Of a stretch of 25,677 nt of DNA, positions 12,966 through 21,654 are shown piece by piece (position 1 is the first letter of the stretch; the number at the start of each line of letters is the position of its first letter). Both the position numbers and the translations under genes were made by a program. The stretch is from positions 1 to 25,677 of the forward strand of contig CAJTQM010000002.1 of NCBI GenBank assembly GCA_910578255.1, read 5' to 3'. The notes below the pieces were generated by a model. The model ran no database searches and had not been told where the DNA came from. It worked only from the letters and a program-made list of their open reading frames with translations. Source of the stretch: an uncultured Oscillospiraceae bacterium (GTDB lineage Bacteria; Bacillota; Clostridia; Oscillospirales; Ruminococcaceae).

Positions 12966-14102
12966 CTATAAAATCCGCGCTAAAATGGCGTTGGAGAGCA
13001 AAAAACCCTCCGGCGTAAAGAAAAGCCGGTCATCCGTTTGCCCCATGTATCCGGCCCGGACCATCGGCGCCGCCTTTTGCCAAAGGCCCGCCCAGTCGTA
13101 ATCCGGAAAGGCGGCGGCCCCCTCTTTTCTGCTGATACCCTGGGTCAGCCGAAGCCCCAGCAGGACAAACTCCTGCGGGCCGCCACCGGGCCCGTCGTCG
13201 GTCACCAAGGCCAGCGGGTCCTCTGCCGATAAAAAGACGGCAAGGTCCGGCGGGAAAAACCGCCGCCGCCCCCCTAAAAAGCTGTGAGCCGCCGGACCTA
13301 ATCCCAGATACTCGGCGCCCAGCCAGTATTTGCAGTTGTGCCGGCTGTGAAAGCCCGGTTTGGCAAAACTGGAGATTTCGTATTGGAAAAAACCATGCTT
13401 TTCTAAGGCGTTTACCGCGCACAGATACAAATCCGCCTGGCCGTCGGCGTCGGGACAGCGCGCCGCCACGCCGTTTTGGTCAAAGGGGGTGCCGGGCTCC
13501 ACCTTTAAAAGATAGGCGGAGATGTGGGAAACACCGGTTTTGGCGCAAAAATCCACCGAGTTTTCCACCGATTGGGCCGTCTGCTGTGGAAGGCCTAGCA
13601 TCAGATCCAGCGACAGGTTAAAAAAGCCCGCCCTTTGGGCCTGCTCCACCGCCTGGGCCGCCTCTTTGGCCGTATGGCGGCGGCCCAAAAGCCGAAGTTC
13701 CCCTTCGTCTGCCGACTGCAGACCGAAGGACAATCGGTTGACCCCGGCGGCGTACAGTTCCCGCAGCACCGGCTCCAGCGTCGAGGCGGGATTGGCCTCC
13801 AGAGTGATCTCCGCCTGTTCCAGGGAAAAATACCGCCGGGCGGCACCCAGAATTTTTTCGATACGGGTGGGCCCTAACAAAATCGGGGTGCCACCGCCAA
13901 AATACAAAGAATCCATCCGGCGGGGCCAGCGTCTGGCGGACTGTTCCAGCGTCTGGCACAGCTTTTCGGTGTAGGCATCCATCAGACTGTCCTGCGCCTT
14001 GACCGAGTAAAAATTGCAGTAGGGGCATTTGGCCGCGCAAAAGGGCACATGGACGTAAATCCCCGGCCGGCGTTCTTTTATCTGCAAGGGATACCGGCTC
14101 AT
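12966..14102 (-). CDS. hemW: HemW, radical SAM heme chaperone (coproporphyrinogen oxidase-like)
   Basis: A 378-aa radical SAM protein. The 4Fe-4S motif CxxxCxxC is at Cys22, Cys26, Cys29 (FCAAKCPYCNFYS), followed by YFGGGTP (68-73), NRLSFGLQS, a GLPQQT loop, SAYLLKVEPGTPF and YEISSFAKPGFHSRHNCKYW, all HemW/HemN hallmarks. HemW lacks the N-terminal region needed for coproporphyrinogen dehydrogenation; the family is known to bind heme and deliver it. Length is normal. ATG 14102 has GGGAGG 8 bases upstream. The longer open frame upstream has no ribosome site. It follows lepA, a very common pairing in Firmicutes, and a small ORF overlaps its start by ATGA. Confidence 0.93.
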   Translation of the reverse strand: MSRYPLQIKERRPGIYVHVPFCAAKCPYCNFYSVKAQDSLMDAYTEKLCQTLEQSARRWPRRMDSLYFGGGTPILLGPTRIEKILGAARRYFSLEQAEITLEANPASTLEPVLRELYAAGVNRLSFGLQSADEGELRLLGRRHTAKEAAQAVEQAQRAGFFNLSLDLMLGLPQQTAQSVENSVDFCAKTGVSHISAYLLKVEPGTPFDQNGVAARCPDADGQADLYLCAVNALEKHGFFQYEISSFAKPGFHSRHNCKYWLGAEYLGLGPAAHSFLGGRRRFFPPDLAVFLSAEDPLALVTDDGPGGGPQEFVLLGLRLTQGISRKEGAAAFPDYDWAGLWQKAAPMVRAGYMGQTDDRLFFTPEGFLLSNAILARIL

Positions 14103-14173
14103 CTGGCCGCCTCCCCGCAAGGGCCGGGGATTCTGGCAGGGACGCAAAGAGAAGCAGCGGAAGCTTTTTTCAT
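14099..14173 (-). CDS. Possible 24-aa leader ORF overlapping the hemW start
   Basis: ATG 14173 has a near-ideal AAGGAGG site 6 bases upstream. The ORF reads MKKASAASLCVPARIPGPCG and then EAAR, and its TGA overlaps the hemW ATG (ATGA) in a different frame. This would couple hemW translation to the leader. It contains two cysteines and four alanines but no recognisable stall motif. It is too short for coding statistics, and conservation is not checked. Confidence 0.4.
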   Translation of the reverse strand: MKKASAASLCVPARIPGPCGEAAR

Positions 14174-14269
14174 AAGTGTCCTCCTTCTTCACCGGGAAAC
14201 AGACCGTGGCAAATTCTGCGGTCCGTTTTTTTGGTCGGAAGAAAATTTCGCTTTTTCGTCGCGAAGCCG

Positions 14270-16084
14270 CTAATCCAGCTTGAGCACCGACATAAACGCC
14301 TCCTGGGGCACCTCTACCGAGCCTAACTGGCGCATGCGCTTTTTGCCTTCCTTCTGCTTTTCCAAAAGCTTCTTTTTGCGGGTGATGTCGCCGCCGTAGC
14401 ACTTGGCCAAAACGTCCTTGCGCATGGCCTTAACCGTCTCCCGGGCGATGACCTTGCCGCCGACCGCCGCCTGAATGGGCACCTCGAACAGCTGGCGCGG
14501 AATGTGCTCCTTGAGGTTTTCGGCCATTTTGCGGGCGCGGGAATAGGCCTTATCCGCGTGGACGATGAAGCTTAAAGCGTCCACCATTTCGCCGTTTAAG
14601 AGAATATCCAGCTTGACCAGCTTGGAGGGCTGGTAGCCGTCCAGCTCATAGTCATAGGAGGCATATCCCTTGGTCCGGGATTTAAGCGCGTCGAAAAAGT
14701 CGTAGACGATTTCGTTTAACGGCAGATCGTAATGCAGTTCCACCCGGTCGGTATCCAGATATTTGGTATCCTTGTAAACGCCCCGCCGCTCCTGGCACAG
14801 TTCCATAATAGAACCGATATACTGGGCCGGGGTAAAGATGCTGGCCTTAACGTGCGGCTCCTCCGCCGAGGCGATCAGCGACGGATCCGGGTAGTTGGTG
14901 GGGTTGTCGATAGAGACGGTGGTCCCGTCGGTCAGATGGATTTTATAGATAACGCTGGGCGCGGTGGTGACCAGGTCCAGATTAAACTCCCGCTCCAGCC
15001 GTTCTTGGATAATTTCCATGTGCAAAAGCCCCAAAAATCCGCAGCGAAAGCCAAAGCCCAGGGCGATAGAGGTTTCCGGCTCGAAGGAGAGGGACGCGTC
15101 GTTGAGCTGCAATTTTTCCAAAGCGTCCCGCAGATCCGGGTAGCGGGCGCCGTCCGCCGGGTAGATGCCGCAGAACACCATGGGAACCGCCTTGCGGTAG
15201 CCGGGCAGCGGCTCGGCACAGGGAAAATCCCGCAGGGTGACCGTGTCGCCGACGGTGGTATCCTGCACATTTTTGATGCTGGCGGTCAGATACCCCACCT
15301 GCCCCGCCTTTAGTTCATCGCAGGGGACCAGCGAGGTGGCGCCCATGGTGCCCACCTCCACCACCGAAAATTCCGCACCGGTGGCCATCATGCGGATGGC
15401 GTCGCCGCTGCGCAGCGTCCCCTCCTTTACCCGGATGTAGACGATGACTCCTTTATAACTGTCATAGTAAGAATCAAAAATCAGCGCCTTTAAAGGGGCC
15501 GACGGGTCGCCCGAGGGGGCAGGGATATCGGTGACGATCCGTTCCAAAACCTCCTCGATATTGATTCCGTTTTTGGCCGAAATGTAGGGCGCGTCCAGGC
15601 AGGGCAGGCCGATGACGTCCTCCACCTCGTGGGCCACCCGTTCCGGGTCGGCGGCGGGCAGATCGATTTTATTGATGACCGGCACCACCTCCAGGTCGTG
15701 CTCGATGGCCAGGTAGGTGTTGGCCAGGGTTTGGGCCTCAATGCCCTGAGAGGCGTCCACTACCAAAAGCGCCCCTTCGCAGGCGGCCAACGAACGGGAT
15801 ACTTCATAGTTAAAGTCCACATGTCCCGGTGTGTCGATCAGGTTAAAGTCATAGACCTGACCGTTTTTGGCGGTGTATTGCAGCCGAACGGCCCGGGCTT
15901 TAATGGTGATGCCCCTTTCCCGTTCGATGTCCATATTATCCAAAAGCTGTTCTTCCATGTCCCGTTTTGCCACCGTGCTGGTCAGTTCCAGAATCCGGTC
16001 GGCCAGGGTGGATTTTCCGTGGTCGATGTGGGCGATGATGCAAAAGTTGCGGGTACGCTCCAAAACAGGATCAATCAAAGACAA
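14270..16084 (-). CDS. lepA: Elongation factor 4 (LepA), ribosomal back-translocase GTPase
   Basis: A 604-aa translational GTPase that acts on stalled or mis-translocated ribosomes and in 30S maturation. G1 is AHIDHGKST (18-26), then ERGITIKA, DTPGHVDF and NKIDLP; the domain order of EF-G follows and the LepA-specific C-terminus is complete (KLDILLNGEMVDALSFIVH, ITRKKKLLEKQKEGKKRM, VPQEAFMSVL). I chose TTG 16084, since AGAGGTG lies 6 bases upstream and 11 residues then precede RNFCIIAHIDHGKS, as in other LepA proteins. ATG 16114 would add ten residues but has no ribosome site. The promoter lies at 16170-16198; hemW follows in the same direction. Confidence 0.96.
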   Translation of the reverse strand: MSLIDPVLERTRNFCIIAHIDHGKSTLADRILELTSTVAKRDMEEQLLDNMDIERERGITIKARAVRLQYTAKNGQVYDFNLIDTPGHVDFNYEVSRSLAACEGALLVVDASQGIEAQTLANTYLAIEHDLEVVPVINKIDLPAADPERVAHEVEDVIGLPCLDAPYISAKNGINIEEVLERIVTDIPAPSGDPSAPLKALIFDSYYDSYKGVIVYIRVKEGTLRSGDAIRMMATGAEFSVVEVGTMGATSLVPCDELKAGQVGYLTASIKNVQDTTVGDTVTLRDFPCAEPLPGYRKAVPMVFCGIYPADGARYPDLRDALEKLQLNDASLSFEPETSIALGFGFRCGFLGLLHMEIIQERLEREFNLDLVTTAPSVIYKIHLTDGTTVSIDNPTNYPDPSLIASAEEPHVKASIFTPAQYIGSIMELCQERRGVYKDTKYLDTDRVELHYDLPLNEIVYDFFDALKSRTKGYASYDYELDGYQPSKLVKLDILLNGEMVDALSFIVHADKAYSRARKMAENLKEHIPRQLFEVPIQAAVGGKVIARETVKAMRKDVLAKCYGGDITRKKKLLEKQKEGKKRMRQLGSVEVPQEAFMSVLKLD

Positions 16085-16169
16085 TCCGTTCACCTCTTTT
16101 ATTTTTGCCGCCATCTGCGCGGCAGATAGCCCGTCCAGGCTTGATTTTTTATTTTGTACAATGCAATTT

Positions 16170-16198
16170 AGTATAGCATATTTTGCCGGCGGATACAA
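16170..16198 (-). promoter_or_regulatory. lepA promoter
   Basis: Minus-strand -35 TTGTAT (16198-16193), 17-bp spacer, -10 TATACT (16175-16170). Confidence 0.65.
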
Positions 16199-16225
16199 CG
16201 AAAATCCCAAGAGGAAAGTAGCCGC

Positions 16226-16254
16226 TTGCAGCTTTTATAGAAATATGCTAATAT
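16226..16254 (+). promoter_or_regulatory. Promoter of the hybrid histidine kinase
   Basis: -35 TTGCAG (16226-16231), 17-bp spacer, -10 TAATAT (16249-16254). The leader to ATG 16423 is about 160 bases and contains a small hairpin (16370-16388, GGAA/TTCC and GGC/GCC pairs) followed by five T, which could attenuate transcription weakly. Confidence 0.5.
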
Positions 16255-16422
16255 TAGCGTGTTATAGGTAGCTGGATGCAAAGCCTTGGGGGATCTTTTC
16301 GCCCGGCTGTCAAAGCGGCCATCATCCATTAAAAAAGAAAGCTTTTCCCTTATGTAGGCGGGATTATTCGGCTTGGAATGTTCCGGCCTTTTTGAAGGGC
16401 ATGCAAGAAAGGGACGATACGA

Positions 16423-18999
16423 ATGGCTACGCAAAAAAAGAAAGGAAGCCGCAACACCCATTTTTTGATTGGGAGTTTTTCGCTCCTTCTGATCATCAGC
16501 ATCGGCGCTTTTGTCTACCTTGGGCAGAACATGAGCAAAATGAGCGCCGAGTCCATTGGTACAGTGGGAGAATTGTATATGGTGGGGATAAACGAGCATA
16601 TTTCCGCCCATTTCCGCACTCTGATTGATCTGAAGCTGGAGCAGGTGGAGGCGGTACTGGCAGTAGTTCCGCCAGAGGATGATAACAGCGACGAAGAAGC
16701 GGTGAATACTCTGTACCAGGACCTGGTCTATCAGGCCGGTGTTCGAAATTTTAATTATCTGGCCCTTTGCGGGGCGGACGGAAGGATACAGATGCTCGAC
16801 GGCCAGCAGATCCAGCTGGCGGACCCAGACCCTTTTTTCACATCGCTTAAGCGCGGGGAAAAAAAGGTCGCAGTGGGAAAAGACGCCATCGGCAATAAGG
16901 TGGTAATCTTTGGCGTAAGTGTGGGTTACCCGATGGCAAACGGCGCAAAATCCATGGCCATGCTTGCCGCCGTTCCCATTGATTATGTCAGTACCATGCT
17001 CAACACCAATGAGGATGACGCCTTGATCTATTCCTATATTATCCGAAAGAACGGCAGCTTTATTGTCGGCGACGAGGACATGGAATATCCCGATTATTTT
17101 AGTAGTCTCTACGACCGGTATCCGGACGAAGACAAGGAGAAAATTGACCAGTATGTGGAGGAAATTTCTGCCGCTATGGAGAAAGGCGAGGATTATTCCG
17201 GCATATTGGGCCTGGGCGAAAGCAGCCAGCAGATTTACTGTATGCTACTGCCCTACTCGGAATGGCATCTGGTAACGGTGCTTCCCTTTGGCATATTAAA
17301 CGAAACGGTCGAGTCTTTGGACCGGGGCCGGACGGTGGCTACCCTCTCGGTCAGCGCAATTGTGCTGGCAATGCTTCTCTTAATCTTCTGTGTTTATTTT
17401 AAAACGACCCGCCAGCAGATGAAGGAACTGGAAGCGGCCCGGCAGGAGGCGCTGCACGCCACCCGGGCAAAAAGCGAGTTTTTGTCCAACATGAGCCACG
17501 ATATCCGCACGCCGATGAACGCCATCGTGGGGATGACGGCCATTGCCATGTCCCACATCGACGACAAAGAGCAGGTGCGCAACTGTTTAAGAAAGATCAC
17601 CCTGTCCGGCAAGCATCTGCTGGGGTTGATTAACGATGTGCTGGATATGTCCAAAATTGAAAGCGGCAAAATGACCCTTACGGCGGAGATGGTCTCTTTA
17701 AGAGAGGTCATTGAGGGAATCGTTGGCATCGTGCAGACACAGGTCAAGGCCAAGTCCCAGAATTTTAACATCCATATTGACAGCATTGAAGCCGAAAACG
17801 TGTACTGCGACAGCGTCCGATTAAACCAGGTTATGCTGAACCTTTTGTCCAACGCGGTGAAGTACACCCAAGAGGGCGGCACGATCCAGCTGTCCTTATA
17901 TCAGGAAGAGGCGCCCGTGGAAAAAGGCGAAAACTATATCCGAACCCATATAAAGGTGAAGGATAACGGAATCGGTATGACACCGGCGTTTTTGGACCAT
18001 ATTTTCGACGCGTATTCCCGGGTGGACAGCAAACGGGTGCGCAAAACCGAAGGCGCGGGCCTTGGCATGGCGATTACGAAATACATTGTGGATGCTATGG
18101 GAGGTACCATTTCGGTACAAAGCGAATTGAACAAAGGAACGGAATTCCATGTGATTTTGGACCTGGAAAAGGTTTCTGTTCCGGAGACGGATATGGTCCT
18201 GCCTCCTTGGAAAATACTGGTGGTGGATGATGACGAAAATTTGTGTCTGACCGCGGTGGACGCGCTAAAATCCATTGGCATTCAGGCGGATTGGACCTTA
18301 AGCGGCAACAAAGCGATTGAAATGATCAAAAAGCACAGTGAGGCGAGGGACAATTACCAGATTGTCCTGCTGGACTGGAAGCTTCCGGATACGGACGGCA
18401 TCGCGGTGGCCCGGCAGATTCGAAAAATTGTCAGCGATGACATGCCGATTATCCTGATTTCCGCGTATGACTGGAGCGATTTTGAAGACGAGGCCCGAGC
18501 GGCAGGAATCGACGGCTTTATCGCGAAGCCCTTGTTTAAATCGACTTTGTTTTACGGGCTAAAAAAATACATGGACCACGAGCAGGACGAAGAACCTCTA
18601 AAAGCAGATTTGGATTTAACCGGTCGCCGGCTGCTGGTTGCGGAGGACAACGAATTAAACTGGGAGATTTTAAAAGAGCTTTTGTCCGACGCCGGAATAG
18701 AACTGGATTGGGCGGAAAACGGCAAAATCTGCGTGGAAAAATTCCAGCAGTCCCAGCGGGGCTATTACTCTGCGATTTTGATGGATGTGCGCATGCCGGT
18801 AATGGATGGGTATGAAGCGACCCGGACCATCCGCGGGCTGCTTCGCCCGGATGCGCTGTCTGTCCCGATTATCGCCATGACGGCGGACGCCTTCTCCGAG
18901 GATATTAAGCGCTGCCTGGACAGCGGCATGAACGCCCATACGGCGAAGCCGATCAATCTGGAAGAGACCCTCTCTTTGTTAAAGCGTTTTATCCTCTAG
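16423..18999 (+). CDS. Hybrid sensor histidine kinase with two receiver domains
   Basis: An 858-aa protein. Membrane helix 1 is at about 14-33, an extracytoplasmic double-sensor (Cache-like) domain at about 40-300, membrane helix 2 at about 304-327, a short coiled linker, HisKA with His359 (FLSNMSHDIRTPMNAIVG), HATPase with NLLSNAVKYT, DNGIGM and GAGLGMAI, receiver 1 (about 597-715) with Asp651 (LLDWKLPD), and receiver 2 (about 736-856) with Asp788 (LMDVRMPVMDG) and Lys842. No HPt or DNA-binding domain is present. ATG 16423 has AAGGGA 8 bases upstream. It is monocistronic with no cognate output gene beside it, so phosphate must go to an HPt or regulator elsewhere. The ligand is unknown; Cache domains usually bind small metabolites. 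Confidence 0.93.
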   Translation: MATQKKKGSRNTHFLIGSFSLLLIISIGAFVYLGQNMSKMSAESIGTVGELYMVGINEHISAHFRTLIDLKLEQVEAVLAVVPPEDDNSDEEAVNTLYQDLVYQAGVRNFNYLALCGADGRIQMLDGQQIQLADPDPFFTSLKRGEKKVAVGKDAIGNKVVIFGVSVGYPMANGAKSMAMLAAVPIDYVSTMLNTNEDDALIYSYIIRKNGSFIVGDEDMEYPDYFSSLYDRYPDEDKEKIDQYVEEISAAMEKGEDYSGILGLGESSQQIYCMLLPYSEWHLVTVLPFGILNETVESLDRGRTVATLSVSAIVLAMLLLIFCVYFKTTRQQMKELEAARQEALHATRAKSEFLSNMSHDIRTPMNAIVGMTAIAMSHIDDKEQVRNCLRKITLSGKHLLGLINDVLDMSKIESGKMTLTAEMVSLREVIEGIVGIVQTQVKAKSQNFNIHIDSIEAENVYCDSVRLNQVMLNLLSNAVKYTQEGGTIQLSLYQEEAPVEKGENYIRTHIKVKDNGIGMTPAFLDHIFDAYSRVDSKRVRKTEGAGLGMAITKYIVDAMGGTISVQSELNKGTEFHVILDLEKVSVPETDMVLPPWKILVVDDDENLCLTAVDALKSIGIQADWTLSGNKAIEMIKKHSEARDNYQIVLLDWKLPDTDGIAVARQIRKIVSDDMPIILISAYDWSDFEDEARAAGIDGFIAKPLFKSTLFYGLKKYMDHEQDEEPLKADLDLTGRRLLVAEDNELNWEILKELLSDAGIELDWAENGKICVEKFQQSQRGYYSAILMDVRMPVMDGYEATRTIRGLLRPDALSVPIIAMTADAFSEDIKRCLDSGMNAHTAKPINLEETLSLLKRFIL

Positions 19000-19011
19000 T
19001 TTTAAAAGGTA

Positions 19012-19060
19012 AAAAGAGCCTTCTCTGCGCGCCATGTGCGCAAAGCAAGGCTCTTTTTTA
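19012..19060 (+). terminator. Terminator after the hybrid kinase
   Basis: AAAAGAGCCTT (19012-19022) pairs with AAGGCTCTTTT (19047 onward), enclosing an inner TGCGC/GCGCA hairpin, and ends in a T run. Confidence 0.85.
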
Positions 19061-19089
19061 TCAAAACGAAATTTTTTTGAAAACACCCC

Positions 19090-19120
19090 TTGACTATGAC
19101 GCTGCGTCATGGTCTATACT
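19090..19120 (+). promoter_or_regulatory. MerR-type promoter with 19-bp spacer and perfect palindromic operator
   Basis: -35 TTGACT (19090-19095) and -10 TATACT (19115-19120) are 19 bp apart. The spacer holds the perfect 15-bp palindrome ATGACGCTGCGTCAT (19096-19110). Over-long spacers with a dyad are the hallmark of promoters that MerR-family proteins activate by DNA distortion; here it is the regulator's own promoter. Confidence 0.85.
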
Positions 19121-19144
19121 GGCTTCACGAAAGGGGGAAAAGGA

Positions 19145-19876
19145 TTGAGAACGGTAAATGAGGTAAGCAGGCTGACAGGTGTCAGTGTGCGCACGCTGCA
19201 CCATTACGACGCAATTGGGCTGTTAAAGCCGACGGCCGTTTCAGAGGCCGGGTATCGGCTGTACGACGACGCGGACCTTGTACAGCTTCAGCAGATTTTG
19301 CTGTTTCGGGAACTGGAATTCCCTTTAAAAGAGATCAAGGGGATTTTGGAAAGTCCGAATTTTGACCGAAACCTGGCGCTGGAGCAGCAGATCACCCTGC
19401 TGACGCTAAAAAAAGAGCATTTGGAAAATCTCATTGACCTGGCCCGCGGAATTCAGATGATAGGAGTGAATAAATTGGATTTTACAGCATTTGACACAAG
19501 CAAAATCGACGCCTATGCCGCCGAGGCGAAAGCCAGATACGGGCAGACGGCGGAATACCAGGAGTTTCTGCAAAAGTCCCAAGGGTACACAAAGGAAGAC
19601 GTCCAGCGTATAACCGTACAGATGATGGCCATTATGGCCGAATTCGGCGAAATGCGCGAAAAATCGCCTTCGTCGCAGCAGGCCCAGGCCCAGGTGAAGA
19701 AGCTGCGGGATTTTATTACCGAGTATTTTTACAGCTGCTCGGACGCGACGCTGCTTGGCCTTGGCAGGATGTACGCCGGCGGCGGCAGACTGACGGAAAA
19801 CATCGACAAAACCGGCGGCGAAGGCACAGGGGAATTTATCTATCAGGCGATCAGCGTCTACTGCCGCGAGCAATAG
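19145..19876 (+). CDS. MerR-family regulator with TipAS ligand domain
   Basis: A 243-aa protein. Residues 1-70 are a MerR winged HTH (MRTVNEVSRLTGVSVRTLHH, YDAIGLLKPTAVSEAGYRLY), then a dimerisation coiled coil (about 75-115, ALEQQITLLTLKKEHLENLI). The C-terminal 120 residues end DATLLGLGRMYAGGGRLTENI, a match to the TipAS domain that in TipA binds thiopeptide antibiotics and similar domains bind other drugs. The start is TTG 19145 with AGGGGG 7 bases upstream; an in-frame ATG at 19109 lies within the promoter. It should activate its own promoter upon ligand binding. No exporter or resistance gene is adjacent, so its other targets are not visible. Confidence 0.92.
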   Translation: MRTVNEVSRLTGVSVRTLHHYDAIGLLKPTAVSEAGYRLYDDADLVQLQQILLFRELEFPLKEIKGILESPNFDRNLALEQQITLLTLKKEHLENLIDLARGIQMIGVNKLDFTAFDTSKIDAYAAEAKARYGQTAEYQEFLQKSQGYTKEDVQRITVQMMAIMAEFGEMREKSPSSQQAQAQVKKLRDFITEYFYSCSDATLLGLGRMYAGGGRLTENIDKTGGEGTGEFIYQAISVYCREQ

Positions 19877-19909
19877 GCGCCGCGCACGGCGGCACGGCGG
19901 GAAAACGGC

Positions 19910-19944
19910 AAAAAAGAAGGTATGGCAGGCATACCTTCTTTTTT
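19910..19944. terminator. Bidirectional terminator between MerR and anti-sigma genes
   Basis: A perfect stem AAAAAAGAAGGTATG (19910-19924) with 19930-19944 around a 5-base loop. A and T runs on both sides let it serve the converging genes from both directions. Confidence 0.92.
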
Positions 19945-19949
19945 GTTTG

Positions 19950-20996
19950 TCACTCTTCCTCCGTTAAGCGGAAGGTGACCTTCCAGCCGCCCTCGGTCTT
20001 TCTCCCGGAGGTGTAAAAATCCCCGTACAGGGTATAAGCGGCGGCGTCCTCCGGCCCGACGTCGAAAACAAATTCGTCATAGTCTATCCGCAGGTCCCCC
20101 TGATGTTCCTGAAAGGCAAAGGCGTAACGGCTTAAAATCTTGCCGCCTGCCGCGTCCACAAGATAAAAATACCCGTGATTGTCGTTGCTCAAAGGGTCCT
20201 TGACCTGTGTCTGGACGTGCAGCTTCCCCTCCACATAGCCGATGCCGGTCAGGCCAATGCCCTCTACCAAAAACGCCGGGTCCGGCTGGCCGGGAACCAT
20301 CGCCAGCGCCTGATTCGATCCGCGCCAATCTACCTCTTTTTCAAAATCCTCTCCCGAGCCGCCGAAAACCGGCTGCATCGCCGTTTGGGGCGCGGCGGGG
20401 ACCCGGGCAAGATCTACCGGGATTTGGAGGTCTTCATAAATATGCTGATCGCTTAAAAACATCCCCACCGAAAAGGTGACCTTATCTTTGGGAATGCTGC
20501 TCCCCTGCGGCCCTTCGATGGTGATCAAAAAGGTGGCCGTCCGGCTGTCCGGATCGAACCCCAGCCGCTCACAGCGGGCCGAAGCGTCAAACGGAAGGCG
20601 GATGTCATAGCTGTCGTATAAATCGGTGGTCCCGTCCACGCGGTCTCCGGCCAGATCCTGAAGGGTCATATAGACTCTGGCCATATTCTCGTGAATCTCG
20701 GCAGACACCACCTCCATCTTGATGCCGTTATTTGTGTCGGACATTTGAACCGGGATAAAAAACTGGGCGACAGAGGGGCTTACCAGGTACATCAACTCGT
20801 AAACCGGCTGTACCGTCGCCGCCAGCACCGGCACCGCCAGCACAAGAACGAGGCAGACTGCCACGGCAGCTAGCACCGGCCGGAGGCGGACAGTCCTTTC
20901 CGGCTCCGGCCGCCGGATTTTTTGTACAGCGGCCTCGATCAGCGTTTCCTCCGGTTTAATCGAATCATTTAACCGCCGGTAGATTTCTTTAAACAT
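19950..20996 (-). CDS. DUF4179-type anti-sigma factor
   Basis: A 348-aa single-pass membrane protein. The cytoplasmic N-terminus (1-44, MFKEIYRRLNDSIKPEETLI) is the expected sigma-binding part. One membrane helix spans about 45-62 (VAVCLVLVLAVPVLAA); the rest is an extracytoplasmic beta-rich domain (PVYELMYLVSPSVAQFF, GIKMEVVSAEIHENMARVYM), typical of DUF4179 proteins. Its start overlaps the sigma factor end by 8 bases, so both are made together. It likely holds the ECF sigma factor at the membrane until an envelope signal releases it. The signal and target genes are not visible here. Confidence 0.88.
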   Translation of the reverse strand: MFKEIYRRLNDSIKPEETLIEAAVQKIRRPEPERTVRLRPVLAAVAVCLVLVLAVPVLAATVQPVYELMYLVSPSVAQFFIPVQMSDTNNGIKMEVVSAEIHENMARVYMTLQDLAGDRVDGTTDLYDSYDIRLPFDASARCERLGFDPDSRTATFLITIEGPQGSSIPKDKVTFSVGMFLSDQHIYEDLQIPVDLARVPAAPQTAMQPVFGGSGEDFEKEVDWRGSNQALAMVPGQPDPAFLVEGIGLTGIGYVEGKLHVQTQVKDPLSNDNHGYFYLVDAAGGKILSRYAFAFQEHQGDLRIDYDEFVFDVGPEDAAAYTLYGDFYTSGRKTEGGWKVTFRLTEEE

Positions 20997-21474
20997 AATC
21001 TTCCTCCTTCATAAATTGGCGCAGCATAGCCCGGGCGCGGGTCAATTGGGTACGGACGGTGCTGCTTTTCCGGCGCAGCAGTCGGCCGATTTCCTCCGCC
21101 GTCAAATCCTCGTAATAATATAAGTGGATAACCTGCCGGTAGTGAGGCGGCAGCTTTTGAAGTTCCCAGTAAAGGCTGGCCGTCTCCCGGCTCTCAAAGA
21201 CCGGCTCCTCCTCCAGCGGGACCGTCCGCCGGCGCCAGGGACTTTGCCACAGCTTTTTGGCGCAGTTGATGGTCACTCGAATAAGCCACGCCCGGCAGTG
21301 GGCATCGCTTTCAAAATCCGGCCGTTTTTTCACATACCGCAAAAAGACCTCCTGGAAAATTTCGTCTGCGTCTTCCTTCCTCCCCGACCGGGCAAACGCC
21401 AGCCGGTAGACCATCCCGGCATACTGGCGGATCACGGCTTCGGCATCCTCTGCGCGCAATGACGATTCCTTCAT
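20989..21474 (-). CDS. ECF RNA polymerase sigma factor
   Basis: A 161-aa sigma-70 family protein. Region 2 is at about 12-75 (MVYRLAFARSGRKEDADEIF, QEVFLRYV, HCRAWLIRVTINCAKKLW) and region 4 at about 105-155 (LPPHYRQVIHLYYYEDLTAE, EIGRLLRRKSSTVRTQLTRA), with no region 3, as in extracytoplasmic-function sigma factors. ATG 21474 has GGAGGG 8 bases upstream; the longer open frame to 21543 has no site. The gene overlaps the DUF4179 anti-sigma gene. I do not see a convincing autoregulated ECF promoter before it. Confidence 0.92.
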   Translation of the reverse strand: MKESSLRAEDAEAVIRQYAGMVYRLAFARSGRKEDADEIFQEVFLRYVKKRPDFESDAHCRAWLIRVTINCAKKLWQSPWRRRTVPLEEEPVFESRETASLYWELQKLPPHYRQVIHLYYYEDLTAEEIGRLLRRKSSTVRTQLTRARAMLRQFMKEEDYV

Positions 21475-21580
21475 TTTCCATTCCCTCCTTCCTTTGTCAA
21501 AGAATACCCGGCAGAACCCCCAAAACGCTACGCTGCTTTTCAAAAAATTTTAACACTTTTCCTCTTTCCAGCAGAAAAAT

Positions 21581-21609
21581 TTGCTTTCTGCCCTTAGGGT
21601 GATTATAAT
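21581..21609 (+). promoter_or_regulatory. glyA promoter
   Basis: -35 TTGCTT (21581-21586), 17-bp spacer, -10 TATAAT (21604-21609). No glycine riboswitch or other structured leader is seen in the 35-base leader. Confidence 0.75.
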
Positions 21610-21654
21610 ACTACTATTAAGAAACCCAAAACCGCTTAAGAAAGGATGATACCC

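Noticed and set aside
14732..15313. 193-codon open frame on the strand opposite lepA
   Set aside because: It is a shadow of the GC-rich lepA codons, with no start site or family.
21610..21654. Possible glycine riboswitch before glyA
   Set aside because: The leader is only about 35 bases from the predicted start site, too short for a glycine aptamer.
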